The notes below the pieces were generated by a model, which was given only the letters and a program-made list of their open reading frames with translations, made no database searches and was not told where the DNA came from. From an uncultured Bacteroidales bacterium (GTDB lineage: Bacteria > Bacteroidota > Bacteroidia > Bacteroidales > Bacteroidaceae), in assembly GCA_902802265.1 (NCBI GenBank), contig CADCLN010000030.1, forward strand, positions 1 to 50,099: 50,099 nucleotides of DNA, in the 5' to 3' direction. The position numbers and the translations under genes were made by a program. Positions 25,857-35,518 of the stretch are shown here, in pieces (position 1 is the first letter of the stretch; each line of letters opens with the position of its first letter).

Positions 25857-25939
25857 CAATATTTTTTCTCTATCCACCAAACAATTAGCACATTTTTTTG
25901 AAAAAAATCTAAATAATCCAATCAATATGCTGTTTTTAT

Positions 25940-27400
25940 CTACTGGAACTGATAGCAGCCAACGTCGATGGATTCGGGCTTGCGCTGGATGCCCATGCGG
26001 TCGTAGGGGTAGTCGTCCAGCAGGTTGTCAATGTTGGCACCTTTACCCCGTGCAACACTCGACTCGCTGAGGCGGAAGTCGTAGAAGTATTTGTCGGTGT
26101 CGATGGTGCGGAAGTTCGACTTGTTTTCGGCATCGGCTTCGGTATAGGTGCAGTTGACAAAGAAATTCTGATATTTTTCGTTCTGCACGGTCGTCAGCAC
26201 GCAGTTGGTGAATTTGAAGTTGAACACAGGCTTCAGGCTGTCAGTGGGTTCGAGCGGCGTACCATAGACTTCGTCTTTGTCGTAACCTGTGATGAAACAA
26301 TTGGTCACGTCGAGCATCTCCAAGGGCAGGTAGTAGGTCTTTCCGTCCTCGTTGCTCTGGAAAGCGTTGTAGAAGACGAAGGCATGACCTCGGTCAGCCG
26401 TCCAGGGACAGAACTGGGCGATGGTGCAGAACGAGAAGCGCGACTTGCCGCCGAAGATTTCCACGCAGTTGCCACGGGCGTTGCTGATTTGCGTGTTGGC
26501 TATGGTTGCCAGACTGTTGGTAAGGTTGATGCCGTCGCCTCCAACGTTGTGGATGACGGAGTTGTACATCTCCAGCTTGATTTCCGTGGTGGCGGTGTCG
26601 GTGGCAATGATGCCGTAGTTGCCGCTGTGGATATCCACGTTGTAGAAATAGTTGTCGTGGCTCGTTGCGTTCAGGTAGATTCCCTTCCACTGATTGTCCA
26701 GCCGGTCGTAGGGCAAGTAGCTGAACATCTTGTCGGTACGGTCGCCGCGGAAGGTGATTAGACCCTCTTCGCCGTCGGCATACAGTGTGCCGTAGCAGTC
26801 GATGAATCCGTCGGCATGGAAGCAAAGTGTGGCTCCTGGGTCGATGGTCAGTTCTGCCAGGGTGTCGATGGTCAGTGCGCCACGGATGAGGTAGGGACGC
26901 TGGGCTGTGAAAGTCTCGTCCTCCATCACTTTGTAGTTCTTCAGAATGATGACGTCTTGTCCGTAGGCTTGCAGGTTAACTACCTGGCTGACACCGCTTT
27001 CGAGCGTGAAGACGATTTGGTCGTCGATGAGCACGGGGTTGTCCTTGTCCTGCGGATTGACAGTCACTTCCACGAAGCAGAACAGACTGTCGTTCTTCTG
27101 CATTTTCACGTCTGTGAACGTGGTGCCATACTGTCCGTCCAGGTTCATGCGAAAGCCTTGGGTGCCACCGCTGCGAAAGCTGACGCGGCTGATGCGCACG
27201 TTGTCGCTATTGTTGTTGTAGATGGTGAAGCGCTTGGTACTGCTGCCGATGGTGGTAAACACGGTGTCGAAAGCGATGGTGTCTGTTGAAAATGCCAGCA
27301 CCGAACCGCTGTCGGTCGTGAATGTGTCTTCTTTTTCACAAGCCGCAGCGCAAATCAAGAGTGCGCAAATGGAAATATAATGTAAAATTTGTTTCATCAT
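25940..27400 (-). CDS. Lipoprotein with right-handed beta-helix
   Basis: 486 residues from the ATG at 27400; the upstream TTG would lie within a terminator stem. The lipobox ends CAAACE, so the protein is lipidated. An N-terminal beta-sandwich (about 30-150) is followed by parallel beta-helix turns (about 185-400): GATLCFHADGFIDCYGTLYA, GITATD-like turns, NSVIHNVGGDGINLTNS, TQISNARGNCVEIFG. Beta-helices of this kind are often polysaccharide lyases or adhesins, but no catalytic set is recognisable. A hairpin with a T-run ends only 12 bases before its start codon, which is unusual (see findings). Confidence 0.75.
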   Translation of the reverse strand: MMKQILHYISICALLICAAACEKEDTFTTDSGSVLAFSTDTIAFDTVFTTIGSSTKRFTIYNNNSDNVRISRVSFRSGGTQGFRMNLDGQYGTTFTDVKMQKNDSLFCFVEVTVNPQDKDNPVLIDDQIVFTLESGVSQVVNLQAYGQDVIILKNYKVMEDETFTAQRPYLIRGALTIDTLAELTIDPGATLCFHADGFIDCYGTLYADGEEGLITFRGDRTDKMFSYLPYDRLDNQWKGIYLNATSHDNYFYNVDIHSGNYGIIATDTATTEIKLEMYNSVIHNVGGDGINLTNSLATIANTQISNARGNCVEIFGGKSRFSFCTIAQFCPWTADRGHAFVFYNAFQSNEDGKTYYLPLEMLDVTNCFITGYDKDEVYGTPLEPTDSLKPVFNFKFTNCVLTTVQNEKYQNFFVNCTYTEADAENKSNFRTIDTDKYFYDFRLSESSVARGKGANIDNLLDDYPYDRMGIQRKPESIDVGCYQFQ

Positions 27401-27411
27401 TTTGATACACA

Positions 27412-27454
27412 AAAAAGGGCAAACATTCCTATAAACGAAATGTTCGCCCTTTTT
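27412..27454 (-). terminator. Intrinsic terminator between folC and the beta-helix lipoprotein
   Basis: 27412-27427 and 27439-27454 pair over 15 of 16 positions (AAAAAGGGC/GCCCTTTTT core), with an 11-base loop. It is T-rich on both strands and so could work in both directions. It ends the grpE-dnaJ-folC run. Confidence 0.8.
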
Positions 27455-27471
27455 AGTATAATGTTTTGTTG

Positions 27472-28761
27472 TTAATCTTCAATTTTCAGCAAGTCTGCCA
27501 CCACAAAATTGCTGCCGCCAACGTAGATGAAGTCGTCGGCAGAGGCCTCGCGCCTGGCGGCTTGATAGGCTGCTGCGACGGTGGGGAAACTCTGCCCGTG
27601 CAACCCGTGTTCAGCGGCAAGACGTTGTACCTCAGCAGCTGGCAAGGCACGTTTCACACTGGCCTGTGTGAAATAGTAAACAGCCTCGGCGGGGAGCAAG
27701 GAAAGCACGCCGCCGATGTCCTTGTCGTTCACCATGCCGATGACGATACGCAGTTGTCGGCAGGGCTGCGCTGCCAGTTGGCGCACAATGTACTGGAAGC
27801 CGCCCAGGTTGTGACCTGTGTCGCAGACGGTCTTGGGCGAGTCGTGCAAGGTTTGCCAGCGTCCCATCAATCCTGTCAGTTCGCACACATGGGCAAATCC
27901 ACGCTTCATGTCATTGGGACTGATGAGGAATTTCCCCGTCTGTGTGAGTAGGTTCACAGCCGTCAGAATCGTCTCCGTATTCTTTATCTGGCAGTCGCCA
28001 CAAAGTTCTCCAATCAGTTCGCCGTATGATTTTGTTTCGTAAATCATTCCAATGTCGGCATTAAAGTGATGGTTCAACACTTCATGAACTTCCTCAGCAA
28101 AGCAGATTTGGGCACCCACCTCCTTGGCTTTGGCTTCAAAGATGGGGCGCGTTTCAGGCAGAAATTCGCCGATGACTACGGGCACACCCGTCTTGATGAT
28201 ACCTGCCTTCTCGGCAGCAATCTTGGCCAGCGTGTCGCCCAAGAATTGCACGTGGTCAAACGAGATATTGGTGATAACCGACAGCTCTGGCTGGATGATG
28301 TTCGTGCAGTCCAAACGTCCGCCAAGACCTACCTCGACGACGGCGACATCCACCCGTTGATCGGCAAAATACTTGAACGCCATCGCTGTGACCAGTTCGA
28401 AGAAGGAAGGGTAGAGGGGTTCGAAGAAAGCTTTGTTCTGTGCCACAAAATCCACCACGTACTCCTGGCTGATTTTCTCTCCGTTCACACGGATGCGTTC
28501 CCGAAAGTCCACCAAGTGGGGCGAGGTATAGAGCCCCACTCGGTAGCCAGCCTCTTGCAGGATGGCAGCCAGCGTGTGACAAGTGGAACCCTTGCCGTTG
28601 GTGCCCGCCACATGGATGGTGCGGAACTGGCGGTGGGGATGGGCGAAGTGTTCGTCCAGAGCAAAAGTATTGGCAAGACCTTCCTTATAGGCGGTCTTGC
28701 CAACATTCTGAAAGAGTGGCGCACTGTCATACAGATACGCTATGGTTTCGTCGTATGTCAT
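27472..28761 (-). CDS. folC: Dihydrofolate synthase / folylpolyglutamate synthase
   Basis: 429 residues, normal length. The Mur-ligase-like ATP site [19 protein letters not shown] is near residues 45-63, followed by the family signature [19 protein letters not shown] (about 76-94). Further on are [12 protein letters not shown] (about 141-152), [10 protein letters not shown] and [17 protein letters not shown]. The C-terminal domain has [10 protein letters not shown] (about 313-322). It adds glutamate to dihydropteroate and to folates. Its start overlaps the dnaJ stop by 4 bp (ATGA), tying folate metabolism to the chaperone operon by translation. Confidence 0.95.
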   Translation of the reverse strand: MTYDETIAYLYDSAPLFQNVGKTAYKEGLANTFALDEHFAHPHRQFRTIHVAGTNGKGSTCHTLAAILQEAGYRVGLYTSPHLVDFRERIRVNGEKISQEYVVDFVAQNKAFFEPLYPSFFELVTAMAFKYFADQRVDVAVVEVGLGGRLDCTNIIQPELSVITNISFDHVQFLGDTLAKIAAEKAGIIKTGVPVVIGEFLPETRPIFEAKAKEVGAQICFAEEVHEVLNHHFNADIGMIYETKSYGELIGELCGDCQIKNTETILTAVNLLTQTGKFLISPNDMKRGFAHVCELTGLMGRWQTLHDSPKTVCDTGHNLGGFQYIVRQLAAQPCRQLRIVIGMVNDKDIGGVLSLLPAEAVYYFTQASVKRALPAAEVQRLAAEHGLHGQSFPTVAAAYQAARREASADDFIYVGGSNFVVADLLKIED

Positions 28762-29951
28762 CGGCTGAAGTAGCTTTTAAACCGGTTAAAGATGCTTTGC
28801 TTCACGCTCTCCTGTGGCTTGAAGTTGTCGCTCTCCTGCATCTTCTCCAGCGCTTGTTTCTCTTCGCGGTTCAGGGTCTGTGGCATATAGACGCTGATGT
28901 TCACCAATTCGTCGCCGCGTTGACCACGGTTGTAGCCCTGCACCTGTGGTACACCCTTGCCGCGCAGTCTCATCACCGTGCCAGGCTGTGTGCCTGCGGG
29001 AATATTGAGGCGAGCCCGTCCATCGACCGTCGGCACCTCGATGGTGCAACCCAGTACGGCCTGCGGAATGCTGAGCAGCAGGTTGTAGATAAGGTCGTTT
29101 CCGTCGCGAATCAGTTCGGGGTTTTGCTTTTCCTTGATGATGATTTGCAGGTCGCCGTTCACACCGTTGTGACGTCCGGCACCACCTTTGCCATCCAGTG
29201 TAAGCACCATACCTTCCTGCAGACCTGCGGGGAAGTTTACCTCCACAATGGTTTCGCCAGGCTTGATACCTTCGCCGTGGCAGTGGCTACACTTGTTCTT
29301 GATGACGGTACCCTCGCCATGACAGTCGGGACAGGCACTCTGCGTCTGCATCATGCCGAAAATGCTCTTCTGGCTGCGGACGACGTAGCCCGTACCATGA
29401 CACGTGGGGCACTGGTCAATCTTTCCATCCTCCGACCCCGTGCCGTGGCAGTGGTCGCAGGTCACATCGTTCTTGATTTTGAACTTCTTGGTGCAGCCGT
29501 TGACAATTTCGTCCAGTGTCAGTTCCACCCGCAGCCGTTGGTCACGGCCTTTGAACACAGGCTTCTGCTGACGTCTGCCACCACCACCGAATCCACCGCC
29601 AAAACTGCTGAATCCGCCGAATCCACGTCCGCCGCCGAAGCCCATTTCCTCGAAGATGTCGCTGAAGTGGCTGAAGATGTCGTTCATGTCCATGCCCTGG
29701 CCATTGCCAAATCCAGCCGCACCACCCAGACCTTCAAATCCGAACTGGTCGTACTGCTGACGCTTCTGCGGGTCGTGCAGCACTTCGTAAGCCTCTGCAG
29801 CCTCCTTGAACTTGTCCTCAGCATTCTTGTCACCTGGATTGCGGTCGGGGTGATACTTGATGGCCAACTTCTTGTAGGCTTTCTTTATTTCATCGTCTGA
29901 TGCGCCCTTCTGGACGCCCAGCACTTCGTAGTAATCTCTTTTGTTTGCCAT
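28758..29951 (-). CDS. dnaJ: Chaperone protein DnaJ
   Basis: 397 residues. The N-terminal J domain has the HPD tripeptide in [12 protein letters not shown] (about 29-40), which triggers DnaK ATP hydrolysis. A Gly/Phe-rich linker (about 75-130) follows, then four CxxCxGxG zinc motifs: [24 protein letters not shown] and CSHCHGEG (about 160-230). The C-terminal substrate-binding domains end in a basic helix. It works with GrpE, encoded 13 bp upstream, and with DnaK, which is not in this window. Confidence 0.97.
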   Translation of the reverse strand: MANKRDYYEVLGVQKGASDDEIKKAYKKLAIKYHPDRNPGDKNAEDKFKEAAEAYEVLHDPQKRQQYDQFGFEGLGGAAGFGNGQGMDMNDIFSHFSDIFEEMGFGGGRGFGGFSSFGGGFGGGGRRQQKPVFKGRDQRLRVELTLDEIVNGCTKKFKIKNDVTCDHCHGTGSEDGKIDQCPTCHGTGYVVRSQKSIFGMMQTQSACPDCHGEGTVIKNKCSHCHGEGIKPGETIVEVNFPAGLQEGMVLTLDGKGGAGRHNGVNGDLQIIIKEKQNPELIRDGNDLIYNLLLSIPQAVLGCTIEVPTVDGRARLNIPAGTQPGTVMRLRGKGVPQVQGYNRGQRGDELVNISVYMPQTLNREEKQALEKMQESDNFKPQESVKQSIFNRFKSYFSR

Positions 29952-29964
29952 AATCTATTTTATC

Positions 29965-30546
29965 CTATTCTGCCACTGCCACTTTAGCATGGCGGATGAC
30001 TTTGTCGTTGAGCAGATATCCCTCCATGATGCAGTCAATGACCTTGTTCTTCTGGTCTTCGGGCATTCCTGGAACCATGGCGACAGCCTCGTGGAAGTCG
30101 GTGTCGAAAGGTTTGCCCACAACGTCCATCTTCTCAAGGCCCTCCTGCTTCAGCAGTTTCATGAATTTGTCGATAATCAGTGCGACACCTTCCTTGCAGG
30201 CAGCCACATCCTCCAGCTTCTCCATGTTCTGTTCGGCACGTTCAAAGTCGTCGATGATGGGCAGAATGCTCGTGATGACCTTCGCACCGCCGTTCTTGAT
30301 GAGTTCGGCCTTTTCTTGCATCACACGCTTGCGGTAGTTGTCAAACTCGGCAGCCTTGTAGAGCATCTGATTCTTCAGTTCAGCAATCTGTGCCTCGGCG
30401 TCTGCCAGTTTTTCCTCCACCGTCTTTTCCTGGGGAGCTTCTTCCGCTTCCTCAGTCTTAGCTTCTTCTTCTGCAGTTTCTTTCTCTTCTTGAGCCACTT
30501 CCTCTTCCAGCAGCTCCTCCTCGCTATTGTTAATGTCTTTGCTCAT
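29965..30546 (-). CDS. grpE: Nucleotide exchange factor GrpE
   Basis: 193 residues. A long acidic, Glu/Ala-rich N-terminal tail (about 1-55) precedes the coiled-coil dimerisation helix. The family core reads RKRVMQEKAELIKNGGAKVI (about 97-116), then LPIIDDFERA (about 119-128), and the C-terminal beta-wing contains FDTDFHEAVAMVP (about 158-170). It exchanges nucleotide on DnaK. It is the first gene of grpE-dnaJ-folC, and its upstream region holds 10-bp-phased TGNCA boxes in place of a clear TAnnTTTG box. This suggests heat-shock control. Confidence 0.96.
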   Translation of the reverse strand: MSKDINNSEEELLEEEVAQEEKETAEEEAKTEEAEEAPQEKTVEEKLADAEAQIAELKNQMLYKAAEFDNYRKRVMQEKAELIKNGGAKVITSILPIIDDFERAEQNMEKLEDVAACKEGVALIIDKFMKLLKQEGLEKMDVVGKPFDTDFHEAVAMVPGMPEDQKNKVIDCIMEGYLLNDKVIRHAKVAVAE

Positions 30547-30594
30547 AATTAAAAGATGAATTAATTTTTAGTCTGTTGTAGTTACCAAAAAATG

Positions 30595-30637
30595 TGCCAA
30601 CACCTTTTTCGTGCTGACACACTATGCCATTATGTCG
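30595..30637. promoter_or_regulatory. Phased TGNCA boxes upstream of grpE
   Basis: TGCCA at 30595, TGACA at 30615, TGCCA at 30625 and TGTCG at 30635 start at exact multiples of 10 bp, so all face one side of the helix. They are about 50-90 bp upstream of the grpE start. No CIRCE element (TTAGCACTC...GAGTGCTAA) is present. A helix-phased activator or repressor site is likely. Confidence 0.45.
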
Positions 30638-30661
30638 CTTTCTTTCTTCAATTGCCCGTTG

Positions 30662-32665
30662 TCAGTTTTCGATTGTCGCATCTTTCACCCAGGCCGTATT
30701 ATCAGCGTCACTGGGCATACGCCAGTCGCCACGGGGCGAGAGGCTGACGCTACCCACCTTCGGGCCGTCGGGCAGACAACTACGCTTGAACTGCTGTGTG
30801 AAGAATCGGCGGCAGAACGTCGTGAGCCACTTCTGAATGGTCTGTTCGTCGTAATGTCCCACGCTCATGCCCTTCAGAATGGTCTTGCCTTTGTCGGCAA
30901 AGGCTGCGTCCTGCTGGCTGTTGTCCTGCTGGATAAAGGCATGACATGCCAGGTAATAGATTTTTTGCGGACTAAAGCCCATGCGCATAAAGTGGTAGAG
31001 GAAGAAGTCGTGCAATTCGTAGGGGCCCACGAGGTCTTCGGTCTTCTGCTGGATGTTTCCGTCTTTGTCGGCAGGAATAAGTTCGGGCGAAATGGGCGTG
31101 TTGATGATGTCGAGCAGAGTCTCACGGGCAGCCGTGTCGATGCTGGCATGTGCCACCCACGAAACGAGGTAGCGCACCAATGTCTTGGGGATGGAAGCGT
31201 TGACACCGTAGTTCGACATGTGGTCGGCGTTGTATGTAGCCCATCCTAAGGCCAGTTCGGAGAGGTCGCCCGTGCCCACTACGAAGCCGTCCAGCTGGTT
31301 GGCCACGTCCATTAGGATTTGCGTGCGCTCACGTGCCTGCGCATTCTCGTAGGTCACGTCGTGAACCTTCGGATTGTGGCCTATGTCCTTGAAATGTTGC
31401 AGACAAGCCTCGCGGATGCTGATTTCCTTGATAGTGATGCCCAGGGTCTGCATCAGGGTGATGGCATTGTTGTAAGTGCGGTCGGTCGTGCCGAATCCAG
31501 GCATGGTGATGCCAATGATGTCGGTGCGCGGACGTTTCAGCAGGTCGCAGGTCTTGACGCAGACGAGCAGGGCGAGCGTAGAGTCCAGTCCGCCGCTGAT
31601 GCCAATCACCAGGGTCTTGGCATGGGTGTGCTGCAGGCGCTTGGCAAGGGCAGCCGTCTGGATGGAGAAAATCTCCTGGCAGCGTTCTTCCAGTTCCTGT
31701 CCGCTGGGCACGAAGGGGTGGGGGTTGACCCACCGCGTGAGCTGAAAGTCGTAAGCAGGCGTAACGGGCTGCGTATGGATGTGGACGTAGGACGGAAGGG
31801 CTGCATTGCGCACATTGTCGGCAAAGGTCGTGTTGGTGCGCCGCTCAATGTCCAGGCGCTCTATGTCTATCTCGCTGATGATAAGCTGATCGGAGAGCGA
31901 GAAACGGTCGCTGCGTGCCAGCAGAGTGCCGTTTTCGTAAACGAGTGCATTGCCCGCAAACACAAGGTCCTGGGTGGATTCGCCGTAGCCGCACGACGAA
32001 TAGACGTAGCCGCAGTGCAGGCGTGCCGACTGCTGGGCCATGAGGGTGGTGAGGTACTGGTGCTTGCAGATGAGTTCGTTGGATGCGCTCAGGTTGAAGA
32101 TAATTTCTGCTCCGGCCAGGGCGTGGTTGCAGCTGGGCGGAACGGGTGCCCAGAGGTCTTCGCAGAGTTCAATGGCAAAGCAGCAGCTGGTGCTGTGGAA
32201 GAGCATCTGTGTGCCGATGGGGACAACCTGTCCGCAGAGGTGACACTCTGTCGTGGTCAGAGCGGCAGCGGGTGCAAACCAGCGTTTCTCGTAGAACTCG
32301 TTGTAGTTGGGCAGGTAGGTCTTGGGCACGATGCCGACGATTTTGCCGCCATGGATGACCACGGCTGCATTGAAGAGCAGGTTATTCGCCCGTACAGGCA
32401 TACCGACGATGGCGATGATGCGCAGCGAGCGGGTGATGTCGAGCAGGCGGAAGAGGCTTTCTTCGCAGCTGTCGAGCAGCAGTTGCTGTCCGAACAGGTC
32501 GGCACAGGTGTAGCCGCAGAGGCTGAGTTCGGGCAGGCAGATGATTTCTGCGCCCTTGCCTTCGGCCTGCAGCACCAGGCTCTCTATTTCTTTCTCGTTG
32601 TAGTCGCAGTTGGCTACTTGCAGATGGGGAATGGCTGTTGCCACTTTTACAAATCCGTAGTTCAT
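30662..32665 (-). CDS. nadE: Glutamine-dependent NAD+ synthase
   Basis: 667 residues, the long two-domain type. The N-terminal nitrilase-like glutaminase (about 1-280) shows its triad region: Glu in [15 protein letters not shown], Lys in [13 protein letters not shown] and Cys in [13 protein letters not shown]. The C-terminal synthetase has the PP-loop [13 protein letters not shown] (near 358), [12 protein letters not shown] (near 465) and [20 protein letters not shown]. It makes NAD+ from deamido-NAD. It begins 5 bp after the DUF4421 gene. The C-terminal '[20 protein letters not shown]' segment is typical of the family. Confidence 0.96.
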   Translation of the reverse strand: MNYGFVKVATAIPHLQVANCDYNEKEIESLVLQAEGKGAEIICLPELSLCGYTCADLFGQQLLLDSCEESLFRLLDITRSLRIIAIVGMPVRANNLLFNAAVVIHGGKIVGIVPKTYLPNYNEFYEKRWFAPAAALTTTECHLCGQVVPIGTQMLFHSTSCCFAIELCEDLWAPVPPSCNHALAGAEIIFNLSASNELICKHQYLTTLMAQQSARLHCGYVYSSCGYGESTQDLVFAGNALVYENGTLLARSDRFSLSDQLIISEIDIERLDIERRTNTTFADNVRNAALPSYVHIHTQPVTPAYDFQLTRWVNPHPFVPSGQELEERCQEIFSIQTAALAKRLQHTHAKTLVIGISGGLDSTLALLVCVKTCDLLKRPRTDIIGITMPGFGTTDRTYNNAITLMQTLGITIKEISIREACLQHFKDIGHNPKVHDVTYENAQARERTQILMDVANQLDGFVVGTGDLSELALGWATYNADHMSNYGVNASIPKTLVRYLVSWVAHASIDTAARETLLDIINTPISPELIPADKDGNIQQKTEDLVGPYELHDFFLYHFMRMGFSPQKIYYLACHAFIQQDNSQQDAAFADKGKTILKGMSVGHYDEQTIQKWLTTFCRRFFTQQFKRSCLPDGPKVGSVSLSPRGDWRMPSDADNTAWVKDATIEN

Positions 32666-32670
32666 ATCTT

Positions 32671-33759
32671 TTACTGTTTCTTCGTTTTATATTCAGGTTT
32701 CTTCAGGAAATTCAGTCCTGCCACGAACTTCAGCGTGCCGTAGGTGTTGGTCAGACCAAACTTCTTGCGTCGGTAGGAATACGTGTGCAGTTCCAGGACC
32801 AGGCCCGTGAACAGCTTCGTATTGTTCCAGATGACCGATGCCCGCGTGGTCATGTCGGTCGAGACGTTGTTCAGGATGTTGTGCTCTTGGTTCGCCTCCT
32901 CGATGTTCGATCGGCGATAACCGACGGAGGGCTGCAGCGAAATGGCGAGGAGTACATTGCGACCCACCACCCAGTTGTAGGAGTATCCGATGCTGACCGA
33001 ATAGTCGTTGTAGTCCACGCGGTTGAACAGCAGCGTTGTGTCGATGGCTGGCTTCAGAAAATGGGGTAACTCCGCGTCGTTGATGGTGATGGACTGGTGG
33101 TTGTATTGGAATCCCAGGTTCCAACTGCCGCAGCTGCGCCGTTGCACGGCATTCAGTCCGAAGGCAGCAGGCCAGGAGAAGTGCTTGTTGTTGAAGATGT
33201 AGAAAGCCTGCAGACCGAAGAGCTTTGAGTTCAGCCCCGAGAAGGAGTTGCTCTGGTCTTTGAAGTCGTAGTCCGTCAGATGGGTGATGCGTGCCGACTT
33301 GCCTGATCGGTAGGTGAACACCTCGGCAAAGATTTTCGCCGTATGGATGGAGAGGCTCTGCCGCATCGACGTGCCGTTAGTCTGACCCGTAGGCTTGCCG
33401 ATGTCGCCCAGGTTCCACATGATGCCATAGCCCAGGATGCTGTAGTAAAGGTATCCACCGAGCACCATCGACGGCGCCGACTCAATGTTCATCGTGTTGC
33501 CTGTCTGCGACGACCGCAGCCGGTAGAAGTCGTGCCAGTAACTCAGTTCAACCTGAGCCGTGAACTGGTACTTCTGCGGTGTGACGTAGTTCGTGTCGCA
33601 CCCCATGAAGAACTTGCTCACAGCACCCAGCACACGCGGAACGAAAGCTTTCTTCTCCTTTGTCGGCAGGCTGTCCACTGCCAGCGTGTCCTGTGCACAG
33701 AGATTCATCGTCACCTGGACTGACAGCACAATCAGGATGATATGTCGCTTCAACTTCAA
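32671..33759 (-). CDS. DUF4421-type outer-membrane protein
   Basis: 362 residues with a signal peptide (ending TMNLCAQ). After DTNYVTPQKYQFTAQVELSYW (about 55-75; first 20 residues are the family hallmark region) the chain is a series of amphipathic strands separated by turns, ending in a basic tail after TYGTLKFVAGLNFL, so a beta-barrel is likely. DUF4421 is common in Bacteroidales and has no assigned function. It sits between an oxidoreductase and nadE, with 17 and 5 bp gaps, so all three are co-transcribed. Confidence 0.82.
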   Translation of the reverse strand: MKLKRHIILIVLSVQVTMNLCAQDTLAVDSLPTKEKKAFVPRVLGAVSKFFMGCDTNYVTPQKYQFTAQVELSYWHDFYRLRSSQTGNTMNIESAPSMVLGGYLYYSILGYGIMWNLGDIGKPTGQTNGTSMRQSLSIHTAKIFAEVFTYRSGKSARITHLTDYDFKDQSNSFSGLNSKLFGLQAFYIFNNKHFSWPAAFGLNAVQRRSCGSWNLGFQYNHQSITINDAELPHFLKPAIDTTLLFNRVDYNDYSVSIGYSYNWVVGRNVLLAISLQPSVGYRRSNIEEANQEHNILNNVSTDMTTRASVIWNNTKLFTGLVLELHTYSYRRKKFGLTNTYGTLKFVAGLNFLKKPEYKTKKQ

Positions 33760-33776
33760 TGTACTATTCAGAGTAA

Positions 33777-34772
33777 TCAGAACTTTCCCAAAATGCGGTC
33801 CATCGCCCAGTTCGTCGGAGTGGCACTCAGGCTGTCACAATCACACTGGGCCGTGCCCTGCAGCGTGCGTACAATATTCTCGATAAGCGGCTGTTGCACG
33901 TGTGGCGGGTTCGGGACGTCAAACAGCTCCACACCCTGCTCCGTGTAGAGCTTGATGGGTTTGTAGTCGAACACGGAGAACGTGATGGTGCCCTTGTCGC
34001 CCACCAGCAGGATGCGGTCCTTGCGGGCAGAATGGTAAGCCACGAAGCACCACGAGGCAGAACCCGTCAGTCCGCTGTCGAAACTGAAACAGGCATTGAA
34101 CGTGTCCTCCACCTTGTACAGTCCAGCCATATTGCGGCAGAAACCTTCTGCCTCGATGATGACGCCGAACATATATTGCAGCAGGTCCAGCTGATGGCTT
34201 GCCAGGTCGTAGAAATAGCCGCCGCCGCCAGCCACCTCGGGCTGCAAGCGCCAGGGCATCTCGGCTCCGCTGGCTGTGTCCAGTTCGCGCGGAGGCACAT
34301 GGAACTGCACCTGAACTGACAGCAGACGACCGATGCGGCCTGAGAATGCCAGTTCCTTCACCTTCTGGAAATAAGGCAGATAGCGCCGGTAATAAGCCAC
34401 GTAGCAGGGCACACCTGTGAGTTCCGAAATGCGGTTCACACGCATACACTCGTCATAGCTGCGCGCCAGGGGCTTCTCCACATAGCAAGGCTTTCCCGCA
34501 CGCATTGCCATGATGGCGTAAGTGGCGTGCGACGACGGCGGCGTGGCTATGTAGATGGCATTTACCTCGGGGTCGTCGATAAGCACCTGCGGGTCAGAGT
34601 AGTAGCGCGGGATGTTATGTCGTTGGGCATACGACTTGGCCTTGTCTTTGTTGCGGCTCATCACAGCCACCACCTGAGAACCCTCAATCAGGCTGAAGGC
34701 AGGACCGCTTTTCTTCTCGGTCACCTCGCCACAACCGATGAATCCCCACTTTATTTCTCGTAAGTTTTGCAT
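33777..34772 (-). CDS. Gfo/Idh/MocA-family oxidoreductase
   Basis: 331 residues. The Rossmann fold is seen at GFIGCGEVTEKKSGPAF (about 10-26), and the family EKP motif at CYVEKPLARSYDEC (about 92-105), with the Lys near the nicotinamide. The C-terminal domain has YDLASHQLDLLQYMFG (about 187-202), where His and Asp are the usual catalytic region. These enzymes oxidise or reduce sugars or sugar derivatives with NAD(P); the substrate is open. It is the first gene of a unit with DUF4421 and nadE, with a promoter box 31 bp upstream. Confidence 0.92.
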   Translation of the reverse strand: MQNLREIKWGFIGCGEVTEKKSGPAFSLIEGSQVVAVMSRNKDKAKSYAQRHNIPRYYSDPQVLIDDPEVNAIYIATPPSSHATYAIMAMRAGKPCYVEKPLARSYDECMRVNRISELTGVPCYVAYYRRYLPYFQKVKELAFSGRIGRLLSVQVQFHVPPRELDTASGAEMPWRLQPEVAGGGGYFYDLASHQLDLLQYMFGVIIEAEGFCRNMAGLYKVEDTFNACFSFDSGLTGSASWCFVAYHSARKDRILLVGDKGTITFSVFDYKPIKLYTEQGVELFDVPNPPHVQQPLIENIVRTLQGTAQCDCDSLSATPTNWAMDRILGKF

Positions 34773-34802
34773 TTATATCATTAAAGTAACTTAAAATTCT
34801 TG

Positions 34803-34810
34803 CAAAGCTA
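34803..34810 (-). promoter_or_regulatory. -7 promoter box for the oxidoreductase-DUF4421-nadE unit
   Basis: Minus strand TAGCTTTG, 31 bp upstream of the start at 34772. It is only 13 bp from the divergent plus-strand box. Confidence 0.6.
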
Positions 34811-34822
34811 ATAAAATCCTCG

Positions 34823-34830
34823 TAATTTTG
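34823..34830 (+). promoter_or_regulatory. -7 promoter box for the membrane protein/rlmD unit
   Basis: TAATTTTG followed by CCGCAC. The first gene starts at 34907, giving an untranslated leader of about 70 bases. Confidence 0.55.
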
Positions 34831-34906
34831 CCGCACATTTTGTCAAAAATACGATTCAAAGTGTGAATTTTCACCCTTTTTCGTGCAAAAATAGATTAAA
34901 AACAAC

Positions 34907-35518
34907 ATGAGAAAAAACATCAAGTGCATTTCAGAGGCCATCAGTTTCCTCTCCGACAACTTCCTCTACATCCTCCGCATCACACTCCCCGTGACAGTGG
35001 TCATGGCAGCCTGTCTCACCTGGTTACCGCCAGTAGCCATTCTGCCCTTCCTTCTTCTGCAGGGCATCATGTTCCGACTGCTCGACGTGAAGAACCGAGG
35101 CTTCGAGGTCAAGGCACAACGTTTCAAGAGCACCTATCGCAGCGGACTGAAAAACGTAATCCGTGTTCTCCATCCGAAAATGTGGGCAAAGACCATAAAG
35201 TATTACTATAACCACTTTTGGCCATTCTTCACACTTACAATATGTTCCTTCGTCTTCTATGGATTCATCGTCTTCATGATATCCGTGCCGCAGATTGCCA
35301 TTCTGGTCATCAAGAACGCCGTCGGCCAATCGCAGCAACTGGGCGACCCCGTCACACTGCCAGCAGGTCTGGACTGGAAGTTCTACTCCGTCCTCTTTTT
35401 CATAAACTTTATTGTCTCCATTGTGCTTTCAGACAGCCTGCTGGCTTTCCCTCTCCGTCGTCAGGAGTGTAAAAAGGAAGATGCCGAAATCGATAACATC
35501 ATACCGAAAAAGAAATGA
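34907..35518 (+). CDS. Hypothetical inner-membrane protein
   Basis: 203 residues, not recognised. Hydrophobic segments at about 20-38, 42-58, 105-125 and 160-182 predict four membrane helices. The loop between helix 2 and 3 and the C-terminus are rich in Lys/Arg (KNRGFEVKAQRFKSTYRSG; PLRRQECKKEDAE; ending PKKK), so both should face the cytoplasm. No catalytic motif is visible. Its stop overlaps the rlmD start by 4 bp, so the two are translated together. Confidence 0.7.
   Translation: MRKNIKCISEAISFLSDNFLYILRITLPVTVVMAACLTWLPPVAILPFLLLQGIMFRLLDVKNRGFEVKAQRFKSTYRSGLKNVIRVLHPKMWAKTIKYYYNHFWPFFTLTICSFVFYGFIVFMISVPQIAILVIKNAVGQSQQLGDPVTLPAGLDWKFYSVLFFINFIVSIVLSDSLLAFPLRRQECKKEDAEIDNIIPKKK

Noticed and set aside
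28716-29900. Plus-strand gene of 394 codons opposite dnaJ
   Set aside because: dnaJ motifs (HPD, four zinc motifs) are unambiguous on the minus strand; the Val/Ala/His-rich antisense product is a composition effect.
30547-30661. CIRCE heat-shock operator before grpE
   Set aside because: The TTAGCACTC...GAGTGCTAA inverted repeat is absent; only the phased TGNCA boxes are seen.
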